Assembly: GCA_019828595.1 (NCBI GenBank)
Contig: JAHQRK010000011.1
Location: forward strand, 2,108,001-2,172,000
Reading direction: 5' to 3'
DNA: 64,000 nucleotides
DNA from: Aphanomyces cochlioides
Taxonomy: Eukaryota; Oomycota; Saprolegniomycetes; Saprolegniales; Verrucalvaceae
The notes beneath the pieces are model-generated. The model was not told the DNA's origin and did not search any database. It saw only the letters and a program-made list of their open reading frames with translations. Below, in pieces: positions 1 to 10,519 of the stretch; position 1 is the first letter of the stretch, and each line of letters starts with the position of its first letter. Position numbers and translations under genes: made by a program.

Positions 1-938
1 TTAGCCACACGCTGGATCGTCGTTGACAGCAAGGGGGCTTTCACTCATCTTCCTAGCATACTGTAGCAAGCACCATCTGTCCCAGCGAGTGAAGCACAGC
101 ACCCGAATGCTAGATACGTCAAGCAGGGGATGGCCACTCCTCGTTTTCAAGTGTGTGAGGGGGGGTGAGGGGAGTACTAGGACCCTGTGGGGCGATGGCA
201 TGGCCTTGCCGCCCTCCTCCTGCCTTGCTCGACGAGAGAAAAGAGAAAGTAACCTCGTTTTCGTGCATGTTGGGGGCGCGTCACGCACGCAATTTCAGTC
301 TACGTGATTGTGAGTTGGTTGACTGAAAAAAAACAGTGCGGAATAAAACCTAAAACCCTTAAAAAACCTGTGGCCTGATCTCGACGTAGTTGATCTCTCT
401 GGCGCAATCGTAGTCGCAACATGAAAACCAACGACAAGGCGGTGAGACCTCGCGACGGTTTGAGTCAATGGCTGGACTTGCAAATTCCACAATCCAACGC
501 CGCCACGACGAGCAGCGATAAATCGTCACGACTGTACTAGTATTGGTCAAAATGGCTGGTTGGAGCATGTTGAGTATTTCAAGCGCAATACGAATCACGT
601 TTGTCTTTTTTGCACATGACACAAGCTCGCAAGGATCAGGCATTGCAAATGCGACAGATGGCCACGAACGACGCCTTTTCTGCGGGCGGAATTCACGCCG
701 CGCTAGCTAGTTTTATCTAGCTCCTTTGTGCCCCCAATCGACCCACTTCATCTTGGCTAATTTACCATCAAGCTAGAGGACACGACGGTGGAAATCTCTA
801 TCGAATCGAGGGACAACTGACCTGACCGTGTGCGTGTTGTCGACCATTTGGGACACCACGTGGTGAAACTTCAAGGATATCTTGAAAGAGATACGAGGAA
901 AGACACGTTGGCAATGCCAGGCACAATTGAATTCGACC
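1..938. other. left-end region without a recognisable gene
   Basis: No open frame here resembles a family I know. The frames on the two strands overlap one another and have no recognisable domain. The region holds one diverged repeat (181-385, separate entry). Its last ~200 bases lead into the RarD-like gene starting at 939 and may contain that gene's promoter; no core promoter motif can be named with confidence. Confidence 0.5.
181..385 (+). repeat. diverged relative of the hAT-type MITE found at 57,730-58,175
   Basis: Two blocks match the MITE in the same order. One is the stretch with GACGAGAGAAAA and GTGCATGTTGGGGGC; the MITE has GATGAGAGAAAA and GTGCACGTTGGGGGC. The other is AAAAAACCTGTGGCCTG, where the MITE has AAAAAACCTGTGACCTG. 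The terminal inverted repeats of the MITE are not recognisable here, so this is a decayed or only partly related copy. Confidence 0.45.
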
Positions 939-1895
939 ATGACTGCACAGGAACGCTTGGGCGTGACGTACATGTTTCTCTCGGCCGTCATCTTTGGCTT
1001 GACGCCGATCTACTACAAACAACTCAAGGACGTGCCGTCCGTTCAGATTGTCCTCCATCGCATTGTCTGGTCGCTCTTTTTCTTGCTAGCACTTGTCTTC
1101 TGGCGTGGTTTATGGGCAAATTTCCGCGCGACAGCGTTCAAACCCAAGATCTTGGCCATCTACTTTGTGTCGGCCATCCTAGTCGGTGCGTCGTGGTTTC
1201 TCTTTGTGTGGGGTGTCATGCTGGCTACATTATTGAAACGAGCCTTGGCTTCTTTATCAACCCCATCTTCACCGTCCTCCTCGCTGTGATTGTGCTGAAA
1301 GAGCCACTGCGTCGGTGGGAAAAGGTGGTGGTCTTTTGTGTCTGCGGCCGTCCTGGTTGTCGTGATTGCCTACGGCAAGTTTCCATGGCTCGGTATATCA
1401 ATTGCGCTCGTCCTTGCATTCTATGGCCTGATCAAGAAGATGGCGCCGCTGCCGCCCCTCGAAGGCGTCGTGCTTGAGATGATGTACCTCTTCATCCCGT
1501 CGCTCGTGACTTTGATTGTCCTGGAAGTTCACGGCACGGGGGCGTTCGGCCACGTTGGGACGACACAGAATATCCTGACTGCTGGGGTTGGCATCGTGTC
1601 GACGATTCCTTTCTTGCTCTTTGCCGAGGCAGCGCCGCTCATTTCGTTCTCTCTCTTGGGTCTTTTGCAATACCTGTCGCCGATCATCAACTTCTTCCTC
1701 GGCATTTTTGCCTACCATGAACCGTTCTCGACGGCCAAGCTGATCGGATTCATCTTGGTTTGGATAGCGCTCACCATCTTTGCCATTGACGGGATCGTGG
1801 CTTCCCGCGTCAAGCCTGACGACGCTGCCGACGACGTCACCGGCTTGCCTGCCACGCCAACCGCAGACTACAAGGACGTAGACGACAAAGTCTAA
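939..1895 (+). pseudogene. RarD/EamA-type drug/metabolite transporter, two compensating frameshifts
   Basis: Seen: the ATG at 939 opens a frame of hydrophobic segments starting MTAQERLGVTYMFLSAVIFG. Near 1220 one base appears missing and the match moves to the next frame (GYIIETSLGFFINPIF). Near 1337 an extra T in a T-run restores the first frame, which runs to the TAA at 1893-1895 and ends in a charged tail. The sum is about 318 residues with roughly ten membrane spans, the length of a RarD family member. Known: RarD-like proteins are EamA-fold permeases of the DMT superfamily; bacterial RarD is linked to chloramphenicol sensitivity, but the substrate here is unknown. The two shifts cancel, so they may be read errors in a living gene or mutations in a dead one. 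Diverged RarD pieces occur on the minus strand at 2,281-2,863, 51,328-51,672 and 57,117-57,412. Confidence 0.75.
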
Positions 1896-2280
1896 CTAGA
1901 GTATGTGAATTTTTAACAAGAATATTTGGATCACTGAGAGTCCTCCCTGACTTGTTCACCAGGAAGGAAGAGCTCCATAGGGGATTGCTCGCCTACTGAA
2001 TACGCCACAGACGATGCAGAGAGCTTCATCGAAGCGGATCTACGCGGCGCGCCGGGCAATGGGCTCATAACCTCATGGGGGATGCTCATCGTGAAGTACT
2101 CATTCCCCTTAGGTCATTTGTAGGAACACTTGGACAAGTTTGCATTACTTCTCGTTATGAATGCGAATTAACGAAGCAATGGCCGGGTTTCCGTCATGGC
2201 TGTGTCGTCCATCTTGGACTTGTAGCTTTCTTCGACGTCACTCATTTCGATCGACAACTCGGTGGGATCAAGGCGAAGCA
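1896..2280. other. spacer between the RarD-like gene and the scrambled duplicate
   Basis: No gene recognised. It would hold the 3' untranslated region of the RarD-like gene. The right edge is the breakpoint (GACAAGCTTTGG at 2281) where similarity to 51,328 begins. Confidence 0.4.
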
Positions 2281-2863
2281 GACAAGCTTTGGCAGCGAGA
2301 ACAGTTCGTCGTAGACAAAGATGCCAATCATGAAATTCAACAGCGGCGACGAGTACCAGCTTCGGCGTACAAAAGGTGTGGAATCGTTGTCAAGACGCCA
2401 CAGCCTGCGGTCAAGACGGACTGGGCCACCCCTGCATGACCGAATGCGCCCGTGCCGTTCACTTCCAGCGCGATTAAAGTCACGAGCGACGGCAAGAAGA
2501 GATACATCGTTTAAAGCAGAAAGCCATCCAGGGGATTGAGCGGCGCGAGCTTCTTGACGAAGCAGTACGTAGCAAGAAGTCATGCCAATGACACGCCGAG
2601 CCATGGAAACTTTCCATAAGCAATACCGACGACCAGGATTGCGCCAATCGCACAAGCGACGGCGACTTTTTGCCAAGGACGGAGTGGTTCGTTCAACACG
2701 ACAACGATCACAACGGTGAAGATTGGATTCATGAAGTAACCCAAGCTCGTCTCGATGATGTAGCTGGCCACGACGCCCCAGACGTAGAGAAACCAACCAC
2801 CAGAGACCGCCGTGGCCGACACCAAGTAGACGGCTAAGGTCTTGGGCTGAAAAGCCGTCGCTT
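2281..2863 (-). pseudogene. RarD-like transporter fragment
   Basis: On the minus strand the reading FQPKTLAVYLVSATAVSGGW leads into VASYIIETSLGYFMNPIFTV and then IAYGKFPWLGV. This matches the middle of the 939-1895 transporter. Further left are degraded pieces of the C-terminal half (FMIGIFVYDE near 2330). The N-terminal third is absent and is replaced at 2864 by aldo/keto reductase sequence in another frame. Several frameshifts; not functional. Confidence 0.75.
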
Positions 2864-3192
2864 GACCCAAGCGAGAGCCAATTGAGCTGGCGTACACTTC
2901 TTCTCCTTGGCGATCTCGAAGAATCGAGCCACCTTGGCCTTGCTTTGCTCCAACGTGTCACTGGCGAAACGAGGTAGCGACCGACGCCAATCGTTTTCGT
3001 CAAGCTTGTCAAAAAAATCGATAGCTGTGAGGAAACCACGGCACAATGGAGAGTACGCCACAATACCCACACCAAGCTCATGGGCCACCGGAACCACAGC
3101 AGCTTCCAAGTCGCGCGATTGAAGCGACCATTCCATTTGAATTTCCGTCACGGGATAAATTGCGTGAGCTCGACGGAGTTCTGATTGCAGTC
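2864..3192 (-). pseudogene. aldo/keto reductase internal fragment
   Basis: Reads SELRRAHAIYPVTEIQMEWS through CTPAQLALAWV, corresponding to about residues 173-279 of the intact 343-residue AKRs at 36-43 kb. The N-terminal half, with the catalytic Asp, Tyr, Lys and His, is missing. At V279 the frame runs directly into RarD sequence. On its other side (3193) it meets the last residues of an AKR on the opposite strand, so an inversion broke the gene. Confidence 0.8.
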
Positions 3193-3262
3193 GAGTCTAT
3201 ATAAGGTGCACGCTATGATGGACCAGATATGACGTTCAATGCCCGCATGGATAACATGTAGA
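3193..3262 (+). pseudogene. aldo/keto reductase C-terminal tail, inverted relative to its neighbour
   Basis: The plus strand reads VESI, a stop codon, then GARYDGPDMTFNARMDNM and a stop. This is the C-terminus of the AKR family; the gene ending at 43,316 has GARYDGPDTTFNARLDNL. The adjoining AKR piece is on the minus strand, so the two were joined by inversion. Too short to act alone. Confidence 0.75.
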
Positions 3263-4410
3263 TCCACGTTGTTGTCAATTCACGAGCGAGGTTCTTTAGT
3301 TGTCGGTCTTCTAATGACAAGAGCTTATACTTGTCCTTGTGTCTCACCACGAACGCTATTCACGCTTGATTTATGTCGAAAGGGCATATCGTTCCAACTT
3401 AGAGCCATGTGTGGCATTCATTACAACTTCAATTTTACAGTCGAACATGTCTACAGAGATGTGAGCGCACAGATATCAAGGAGACACAGAGCGGGAGTCG
3501 CTGGGGGGGGACGATTGCTTGATAATTTTGAAGTAGGAAAAAGAATAGATATAGAGGGAGAGAAATGATAATGTTGGGGAAGAAGAACGAATACCAATAA
3601 CTTCTCATACCACCCGCCTTCGCTCACACTGTCTTGGAATAGCAACAGTGGACGTTCATCAAAAGCATGCCATACGAAAAGTACAACATGCCGACATCCC
3701 GAGTCAACGAAGGGGGTCTCGTCCGATCCTCAAAGTTATTGGTATCGTCTACTTTGGAAAACAAAGTAAAGATGACTATACTATAGAAATGATCCTGTGT
3801 AAGTACGGTCTTAATCTCAAGAAAGAGAGCCACGATCGTTGTGTAGAGGTTAAAGCAAGTCCCACGTGCGAAATGACTCAGTTTTTGAAAATCGAGCCAA
3901 TCAAAACACGATATGATTACTTTACGTACAATATTATGTAAAGTTGACACTGGGCCATGACAAGGGAGGAGGCGTGAGGGGTGTCATTTTTAGAGACGCT
4001 TTCTGGCGCAAGATTCATCACCGTGAAACCTTGCAGTGCTAATACAATTATTTCCATACTCAGCCGTTCTCAAGTGCGTGCTCTGCAAAGATTTCGATGA
4101 ATCTGGATCAACTACCACCGCCAGTCTTGCTCATGCCACTTGCCATTCTGTGCTAAATTTTTTTCATGTGATGAAGACCACGTTCTACCAGCTCGCACAA
4201 ACACAGGAAGGAATCTTGAGTTATTATGGTTGGATCAAGCTGCGACGAAGAACAAAGCAGCGTTCAAAGCCATATCTGGTCCTCCAAAGCAGCATGGATT
4301 GCTTGCTTCGAACACTACGTTGATCCACATAGAGAAAGAACAAGCTTTGCAGACTTTGGTCTATCCAGATGTAGCAATTAATGCAAACAGAACATATATT
4401 AACATTTGAT
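3263..4410. other. intergenic, no gene recognised
   Basis: Up to 3799 this belongs to the segmental duplicate and is repeated at 59,098-59,639. The right part (3800-4410) is single-copy in the window. A short reading near 4070-4160 has a C-x2-C spacing followed by His residues, loosely like a BED or C2H2 finger remnant, but too weak to call. Confidence 0.35.
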
Positions 4411-5376
4411 TTATGCCAAACTGATTGTACTCAATCTTGAATCAATATGCGAGATCCTCGACAACTTGAACGAATTTCGCCCATCAAAGTCACCTTCAAA
4501 GATATCCGCTTCGTTGTTGTCGTTGAAACCAGATTTGGACACAGGAAGGGGTTGCCCGCGGCTGCTTTGTCCGGAGTCATGGAGTGAATAGCCGCTGTAG
4601 TTTGTTGGGGTCACGCAAGATCCACAGGGGTCATAAATTGAAAAGCTGCTGCAACTCGTTGGAGTCATGCTAGCTGCATAGTCAATTCTTGTCGGCATGT
4701 CAATGCTGACATGGCTTGGGTTTACGATTTTGCCAAGGACTGGCATTTTCACGATGGCTCTGTTGCATCTCAATCTCTGATATGAGAGCACTGCAAGCCC
4801 AAGAAAAACCACCACGAAGGTTGACACAATAAGAATGCAAACCCAATGTCGGAAAGACCAACCGGCTTCGTTAGATGCTGACTGAGCGTCTCTGTTTGCT
4901 CGGAAGAAAGAAGTCGATGGTGCAAACGTTGGAGTAGGCATCGAAATTGAACGAGGCGGTACTGGTGAGAACACTGATGGGGGCATTGTTGAGGGAACTG
5001 AAGTTGAGCCAGTGGAGGTGGGTTTTGTTGTCACTGGAGTTTGGGCATCAACACGAAACGTTCGAGAGAAAATTGTCGTCCTCGGTGGCATACTGAAAGC
5101 CTTGGTTTCCACCTTGGGGATTCCAAGACATATTGACGGGGGTAGCACTTGGCAGCCTAAAGTGCCAGCATTAGGGAGGACAGCACAACAAGACCCCAGA
5201 GGTAAATTTGGTTGCGGGCCAGGACACACACCAATCTTGGAGAGGTCCGACCCGCTGCAAACCAGGTCATTTCCGTCAGGCACGACAAAGGTTCCAGGCA
5301 CGCCGAGAACGCTGACTTGGGATGCTGATACCAAGAACACAAGAAGGCAGAAGCAAAGGACAAGTAGAATCGCCAT
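4411..5376 (-). CDS. single-pass membrane protein with Cys-rich ectodomain and Ser/Thr/Pro stalk
   Basis: An intact 321-residue frame from ATG (5374-5376) to the stop at 4411. Seen: a hydrophobic N-terminus of about 18 residues fits a signal peptide; six cysteines lie at 40, 51, 63, 64, 75 and 83; residues ~95-160 are Thr, Ser and Pro rich like an O-glycosylated stalk; residues ~178-199 form one membrane span; then Arg/Lys and a ~120-residue cytoplasmic tail rich in Ser, Tyr and Asp. Inference: a cell-surface type I protein, perhaps adhesin- or sensor-like; I recognise no named domain. Paralogous copies are the split gene at 29,651/35,350 and the broken copy at 38,990-39,813. The sequence just upstream (5398-5450) is shared with the third copy and is likely promoter. 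Confidence 0.7.
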   Translation of the reverse strand: MAILLVLCFCLLVFLVSASQVSVLGVPGTFVVPDGNDLVCSGSDLSKIGVCPGPQPNLPLGSCCAVLPNAGTLGCQVLPPSICLGIPKVETKAFSMPPRTTIFSRTFRVDAQTPVTTKPTSTGSTSVPSTMPPSVFSPVPPRSISMPTPTFAPSTSFFRANRDAQSASNEAGWSFRHWVCILIVSTFVVVFLGLAVLSYQRLRCNRAIVKMPVLGKIVNPSHVSIDMPTRIDYAASMTPTSCSSFSIYDPCGSCVTPTNYSGYSLHDSGQSSRGQPLPVSKSGFNDNNEADIFEGDFDGRNSFKLSRISHIDSRLSTISLA

Positions 5377-5397
5377 CGCAAGAATTCGTCAAAACAA

Positions 5398-5450
5398 AAA
5401 GTGATCTCTGCGCGAACCCCTTCCAGGCGAGCCTGTGGTTTCTACGATGG
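5398..5450 (-). promoter_or_regulatory. conserved upstream block of the membrane-protein family
   Basis: It begins GTGATCnnnGCG 24 bases upstream of the start codon and ends with GGTTTCTACGATGG. The same block in the same position precedes the paralogue at 39,813 (39,823-39,877), and an inverted copy follows at 39,928-39,981. Conservation outside the coding part suggests a core promoter or 5' leader. Confidence 0.5.
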
Positions 5451-5682
5451 AGACTCGTTAGGCTTTTGCATGGCTCATAATCCGTGGCGTCTTGCAGAAT
5501 CCATTACTTCGTGCAGAATGTATTGCATCTCATGTACGGGAACGCATCTCGTCGAATATTGTGCGAGAAATGATCAACAGCAACGACAATTGACAGCATG
5601 ACTTGCCGTCGTAGAGAATTTGATTCAAGAAGGTCCTAGGCTTAGGGCATGTAGAGACCAGGGCTGTGCAAAAATTAATTTA
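5451..5682. other. spacer, no gene recognised
   Basis: It lies between the upstream block and the MITE. No coding frame with similarity to a known family. Confidence 0.4.
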
Positions 5683-5941
5683 GGGCCTGTTTGGTGACTG
5701 TGAACTTTTTTTCTGTGAAATTTCATAAAATGACAAATGTCGCAGAATGTTGGTACAAAATGTCATTACAATTATAAAATATACAGGTCAGACCTGTATA
5801 TTTATTTCATGAAATAGGACTCTGAAATAACCAAAAATTGACGAATCCAAACACGCCGAAAAATTCGACCATATGACAAAACTGCAAGTTTGTTGAAAAG
5901 TAGCAAATTTCATGACATTTTCACTGGAACCAAACAGGCCC
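5683..5941. mobile_element. Tourist-like (PIF/Harbinger-type) MITE
   Basis: A 259-bp element flanked by TTA on both sides (5680-5682, 5942-5944), the 3-bp target duplication of PIF/Harbinger elements. The ends are inverted repeats beginning GGGCCTGTTTGGT, followed by GTGAA after a short mismatch. The interior is A/T-rich, has no ORF, and holds a perfect inner palindrome with 13-bp arms (AAATATACAGGTC) around one base. A non-autonomous element that would depend on a transposase elsewhere. Confidence 0.85.
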
Positions 5942-6007
5942 TTATATTAATTTTTTGGTTCTGCAATAATAGAGAGTTTTCGGAGCAATTTTGGTCATAT
6001 ATCAAAC

Positions 6008-6056
6008 AGCACCACAATAATATTATTATTGTGAATAATATTATTATTGTGGTGTG
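6008..6056. repeat. A/T-rich hairpin built from a tandem repeat
   Basis: Two direct copies of a ~19-bp unit (AATATTATTATTGTG core) are arranged so that the outer ends CACCACAATAAT and ATTATTGTGGTG pair. It may form a cruciform. No gene is attached. Confidence 0.6.
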
Positions 6057-6300
6057 GCAATGCATGAATAAATATTCTGTTTTGACATTTTGTGGTTATC
6101 TTTTGACACCTTTTTTGGATCATTTTACATATCATTTCTACCCCAACATGGTTTTCAAATTGATACATCTGATGTCAGACATGTTGAAAGCGCAGAACTC
6201 TCCAATGCAAAGCTTTGCCTGGTGTGAGTGTTGAAAATTGGCATGCATGCAGCATGGGTGGTGGAAATGTGTGTGGGTGTGGTGGATTTCGTGAATGTTA

Positions 6301-7046
6301 ACAACAGGGGTACATATACATCCGTGCCCTCTGATCCCTCTGCACCCCCCGCAACACCTATTGATACGTTGACCCGGCCCTGTGGCTCTACCCCCAATGT
6401 ATTGGCTTAGCGTGCAGCCAACTCAACAGCTAGTTGCGAGACCCAAACTAGAGATGACTGACTTTTGTGAGCTTGGTGAAGTGGATCCTCCCACGAACGA
6501 TACGAAGTAAGTCCACAGGTGGCGTGACAGAGGGTACATAAACCTCCGTAACCCCTGTAACCCCGGTGGACTCCGCCACTACATGTGCTTTCAAGGCACA
6601 AAACCAGCCATGCTCATTTCAAACACAACGACAACGACGACACATATTGTCTTAGTCTGCAACTACGACGCATGTCCCTGCGGCGCTCTCGCCCATTGCA
6701 AACACTGCAGCCATCGTCGGTGACAACAACAGCCCTCGCCTGGTATGTTTGACTCGACCACCGTGACTTGACAGGGGATACGTATCCCTCCGTACCCCCT
6801 GCAACCCTGTTGTGATGAAATGCCCTGGATCTCAACCTTTGTGTGTGATGTGACAGGGGATGCAGATCCATCCGTGACCTCTGTGACCCCTATTGTGACG
6901 AGGTGCCGTGGAGCTTGACCTTTGTGTGTGGAACATGGAGATTTGGGCGACTCACGCACGATGAACCTGACCCATGAACGACACAATGGATTGCCAGTAA
7001 CGTGACAGGGGATGCAGATACCTCGGCACCCCCTGTAACACCAGCA
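6301..7046. repeat. cluster of five short G/C-rich dyad repeats
   Basis: Copies at about 6301-6360, 6525-6570, 6769-6814, 6852-6900 and 7004-7046. The shared pattern is a left arm near CAGGGGGTACGGA, a short loop (TCCC) and a right arm near TCCGTACCCCCTG, which pair. Copies differ by scattered substitutions. Spacing is irregular (40-200 bp), so this is a dispersed family, not a satellite. Further copies occur to 12,162. No convincing gene lies in 6300-7400; frames crossing the repeats encode repetitive peptides such as GGSVPP-like runs. Confidence 0.65.
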
Positions 7047-7935
7047 ATGGCGAGCCATGCGACTCAACCACGACCATACGACGAATGAGCGACCTACCAC
7101 AGCGTTGCCACTTTAATAAGGACAGGCGCCCGAAGTACGAAGTTGGATTGCACGGGTACAGGGTCGACACCATGTCAAACATGGGTGAAAACCGAAGATT
7201 GTCGTGCGATGCAGATGCTCACAAGAATTTTGCACTACATTCGTCTGCCAATTGGTCAGCCACCCAACGCACGTACGAGACAGATCGGCAGACCAGCCTC
7301 ACCAAGGTTCACACTCAAGTTGTTGTCGTCTCGACTCGGATGCAAAACAGGTCTAGCTAGCTTAAACTATGTAATACATTTCCCTTTTTGCAGTGAATGC
7401 CTTCCGTGTGAAGGTTCTGGAGCTACACTACCAGCGAGAAGTAAGCAAGGCCAAGAAGCGAGCAGTAGCTGCGACTGGCACCCCCGAGCAGCGTCAACAC
7501 AACGAGCGATCGCCCTTTACCAGCCCGAGCCGAGTCCTCGAGCAAGATCTTGGGAAACAGATCCGCAGCGCAGATCCAGCAAGAGCGCCGTCCTTGCTGC
7601 CAATCGTGCGCTTCCAACGAAAACACCCCCGACGGACCCCTCCGAGCCCTCCGAGCCCCCCTGCGACCTCCGCGTCTTGTGTGCTTGTGTGCCCTGTTGT
7701 GTCCTTCCTGCGTCCTGGCTGTTTGTTTGTCGTGTTTGCCTGCGCCTCTGTTGCCTGTTGCTGCGTGCAACTTCGACTGGAGCCCAGTCATCTCCCGCGA
7801 TCTCTCAGTCTTACCAAGTTCGGTCGTTGCAGCCCTTACGGACCCCTCTGCAACTCCCGTATCCCCCGTCGAAACCCCCTGTGTGCGTCCAAGACTCCCC
7901 TTGTGTGTTGCGAACGCATACTTGTGGCTCATCAA
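7047..7935. other. probable 5' LTR/leader region of the deleted retrotransposon
   Basis: It lies upstream of the 59-bp terminal repeat. A long minus-strand frame (about 7423-7950) is arginine-rich and starts, like the ORF at 12,223, from inside the terminal repeat; part of it (STGDTGVAEGS) resembles the start of that ORF (QTGDAGGSVPP). Diverged dyad repeats lie near 7620-7665 and 7830-7875. The LTR's outer edge cannot be fixed, because the two ends match clearly only over the last 59 bases. Confidence 0.4.
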
Positions 7936-7994
7936 AGTCAACTCCCTCAAGAATCAAATATCAAAACAAGTTTTTTGTCGTTTAACACACGACA
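7936..7994 (+). repeat. terminal direct repeat, left copy (3' end of 5' LTR)
   Basis: 59 bases identical to 12,202-12,260, starting AGTCAACTCCCTC and ending TTTAACACACGACA. Sequences further left of the two copies are only weakly alike. Confidence 0.8.
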
Positions 7995-7996
7995 AG

Positions 7997-8014
7997 TGGT
8001 GCGCCTGCCGGGAG
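7997..8014 (+). promoter_or_regulatory. candidate tRNA primer-binding site
   Basis: TGGTGCGCCTGCCGGGAG begins two bases after the end of the left repeat. It starts with TGG, the complement of a tRNA CCA end, and its complement continues like an acceptor strand and T-stem (CCCGG). This supports a plus-strand LTR element. Confidence 0.6.
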
Positions 8015-8148
8015 TGCCAACTTTTGAATTGTCTGCCGAGTCTAGTTCAGCATGGACACGATGGAGTGACTCACGATGTGGTTCTACAAGAGTGCTATGA
8101 TGTGCTTCAGGCAATAACATCGTCTGTGATTGCCGACTCAATGGATTC

Positions 8149-8255
8149 AACAGGGGGTGCGGACCCTTCTGCACCACCCACATCTCTCGAAAATATGGCT
8201 TTGTACATGGGTGGTGAGCAGGGGGTACATACCCCTCCGCAGAATCTGCAGGGTG
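8149..8255. repeat. two dyad repeats inside the retrotransposon
   Basis: At 8149-8185 (CAGGGGGTGCGGACC ... CTGCACCACCC) and 8217-8255 (CAGGGGGTACATACC ... TCCGCAGAATCTGC). Same family as the 6.3-7.0 kb cluster. They fall in the frame upstream of the integrase. Confidence 0.6.
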
Positions 8256-8400
8256 CATCCCAGGGCTTTCCACAGGATTTTTCATTGCCTTCGATCATGG
8301 CCTTTATTGGAGACGATATCCCTGCACTGCAGAGTGAACGGCTGCGAATGATCAGTGAGGCTCAGGATCAAGAAAGAGATTTAGCACGACTGAAATCCTT

Positions 8401-10167
8401 TTGAAAGGCGACATTGATGGAATCCCTATGCGTGAGTGTCATAGACTGACAAAATTGGCTGTGCAATTTGAGTTGGGTGAACACGATACATTATTTCGCA
8501 TGAATTGGTATCATAGACGAAATCGTGGCCCTGGTATTCAATGGGCTGTGGTCGCACCACATTCAATAGTCAATGGAATTATGACGGAATACCATGCAGG
8601 TTTACAGGGTGGGCATTTCAAATTCCAGAAGACATATGAGCGTATTCGATTACACTTCTATTGGGCCACTATGAGGAACGACATTAAGAGCTTTGTCGAT
8701 AGTTGTCCAGAATGCAATACAGCAAACCCTCCACCAAATCATTTGCAGGCAGCACCATCACCAGGAAATTTGCTGCCTGAATATCCCATGCATATACTTG
8801 GGATGGATTTTGCAGTGGATTTGCCTATGTCGTCTCGAGGAAATACGACATTGGTTGTATTTTTGGATCTATTTACTTCATATTTGATGGTCAAAGCGTT
8901 ACCAAACAAATCGGCAGATTCAGTGGCAAAAGCTTTTGAAGAAGTGGTGTTTCGTAGATTTGGCGCACCAACTCAAGTGCGCCATGACAATGATCCAGCA
9001 TATTTATGGGCGAAATCTTTCAAAGTTTTAGCAAAATGCTGGGTCAGAAATCTATGGCCACTTTTGCATATCGTCCACAAGCAAATGGCCAAACAGAGAG
9101 AATCATTCAAACATTGATTCGTGCTGTCAGAATATTTTCCAAAGATCCAGCAAATCATGATTGGGATGACTGGGCTGAACGTTTGACATTTTCTATTAAC
9201 ACAGCTATCTCAACTACGCGATTGGAAACACCTTTTTATCTTATGCATGGGTGGGATCCTCAAACCACTGTCTCTGCTGGTTTACCAACAATGAGTACTG
9301 AATTACATCAAAGTCAAAGCAAAGCGATGGAGAATGAGGATTCAACAACAATACATGTACTGCCGTGGTTTGACGAAAGATTTAATTGAGCAAGCCCAAA
9401 GACTGCGAGCCGAAGCGCACAATAACCAACTACCTGAGGATAGAGGAGATCGAATCCAAGTTGGAGACGAAGTGTGGTTGTTTATTGACCAAGTTGATGC
9501 TGGAGGCAAGAAAAACTTGGCTCATCTCTGGCACGGTCCATTCAGGGTGGTGCGTAAAATCAAAGATTATGGATGTGAGTTAGAGCGTAATGCCAGAAAA
9601 GATGGAAGGAATTACAGATTTCATGCTAACGTTCATGATTCACGTCTTCGATTGTGCCGAACATATGTGACTCGACCAGTCGATTTAGTTCAGGATCTCG
9701 AGCCTGTGGATTTTGATACTGAAATGGTTTTGGCTTATGATTCACTCGAAGACGATGGACAGCCTCCACCATCTCCGCCGAGTATACCTCGCAGAGACAT
9801 GACTTCGCCTGAATTATCGCAACAAGCTCAACGCCGAGAAGTCAGGGAGGTGAATCGACGTCCGATTGTAGCTGTTCGAGACTCTCGACTGGTTGATGGT
9901 CCTGGTGGAGTGAAATTAAAAGAGTATGAAGTGCAGTACATGCCCGCTGGTGCTTGGTTATGGGTGCCCGAATTGTTGATCCCTGCTACACCTCTTATAT
10001 ACGACTTTGAAAGAGAATTGAAAGAGGTCAATCGTTTAGCCGAATTGGTACTTGGTCGCGAGCTACAAGTGAATCCTCCTTTGTTGGACGATAACGAGCC
10101 TGGTGATCACAGTTCAAGCTCGTCCATGTCAGAAGAGGAGAAGGAAGAGTATGAAAGTGACAATTAG
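8401..10167 (+). pseudogene. Ty3/gypsy-type integrase region, frameshifted
   Basis: Integrase inserts retrotransposon cDNA into the nucleus. Seen: an HHCC zinc-binding module (EYHAGLQGGH ... CPECNTAN), then the catalytic core with LGMDFAVDLP (first Asp), VRHDNDPAY (second Asp) and NGQTERIIQT (Glu). A two-base surplus near 9007 moves the match to the next frame, and a second shift near 9335 moves it back, so the pieces are 8401-9010, 9006-9345 and 9334-10,167. The C-terminal part has the VGDEVWLF and HGPFRVV motifs of the integrase tail, then a region rich in Pro and an acidic Ser end. No reverse transcriptase precedes it. Non-functional as read. Confidence 0.8.
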
Positions 10168-10519
10168 CAATGGCTCGTTTGAGAAAACTGGAACACAAGA
10201 AGGGTTTTTGTCAGTATGCATGAGGTACGGATCCCTCCGCACCACCTGCATGCATTAGTCTAACACTGTGAATTGCATCATTAACTCTAGCCGTCCTGGT
10301 TGAATTTATGGTGCCGCATTTTGCTCGTTGTGCATATATATATATATTTCAAGGGAATTGAGATTGCGTGGCCGATATGGTTCCGAAGTGAAGAACAATC
10401 GAAAAGAGTTATTTTGTGCAGGGGCTACGGAGGCTTCCGCCAACCCCGCAAGCCCTGTCGAAAATGCAAGTATGAAGAAAACAAGATCGTCATTGAGAAA
10501 ATTACGCTACCACTACAAT
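10168..10519. other. spacer between convergent integrase and antisense ORF, with two dyad repeats
   Basis: Dyad repeats at 10,215-10,253 (GGTACGGATCCCTCCGCACC core, extended by TGCATG on both sides) and 10,417-10,461. A TA run lies at 10,336. No gene. Confidence 0.5.

Larger units (their letters stand above)
2281..3799. repeat. segmental duplicate, copy 1 (RarD/AKR scrambled block)
   Basis: Co-linear with 51,328-51,672, then 57,117-57,729, then 59,020-59,639, once the insertions in that second copy are set aside. Similarity starts at GACAAGCTTTGGCAGCGAG and stops after GATCCTGTGT at 3799/59,639. Copy 1 is uninterrupted, so it serves as the empty-site reference for the copia, MITE and retroposon insertions in copy 2. 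Confidence 0.85.

Noticed and set aside
939..1895. Recent transfer of RarD from bacteria
   Set aside because: Base and codon use match the neighbouring AKR genes and there are several diverged copies, so a recent transfer is not supported.
3239..3568. 109-codon plus frame, also present near 59,074
   Set aside because: Shared because the block is duplicated; its start overlaps the AKR tail in another frame and the second copy is cut shorter. No domain.
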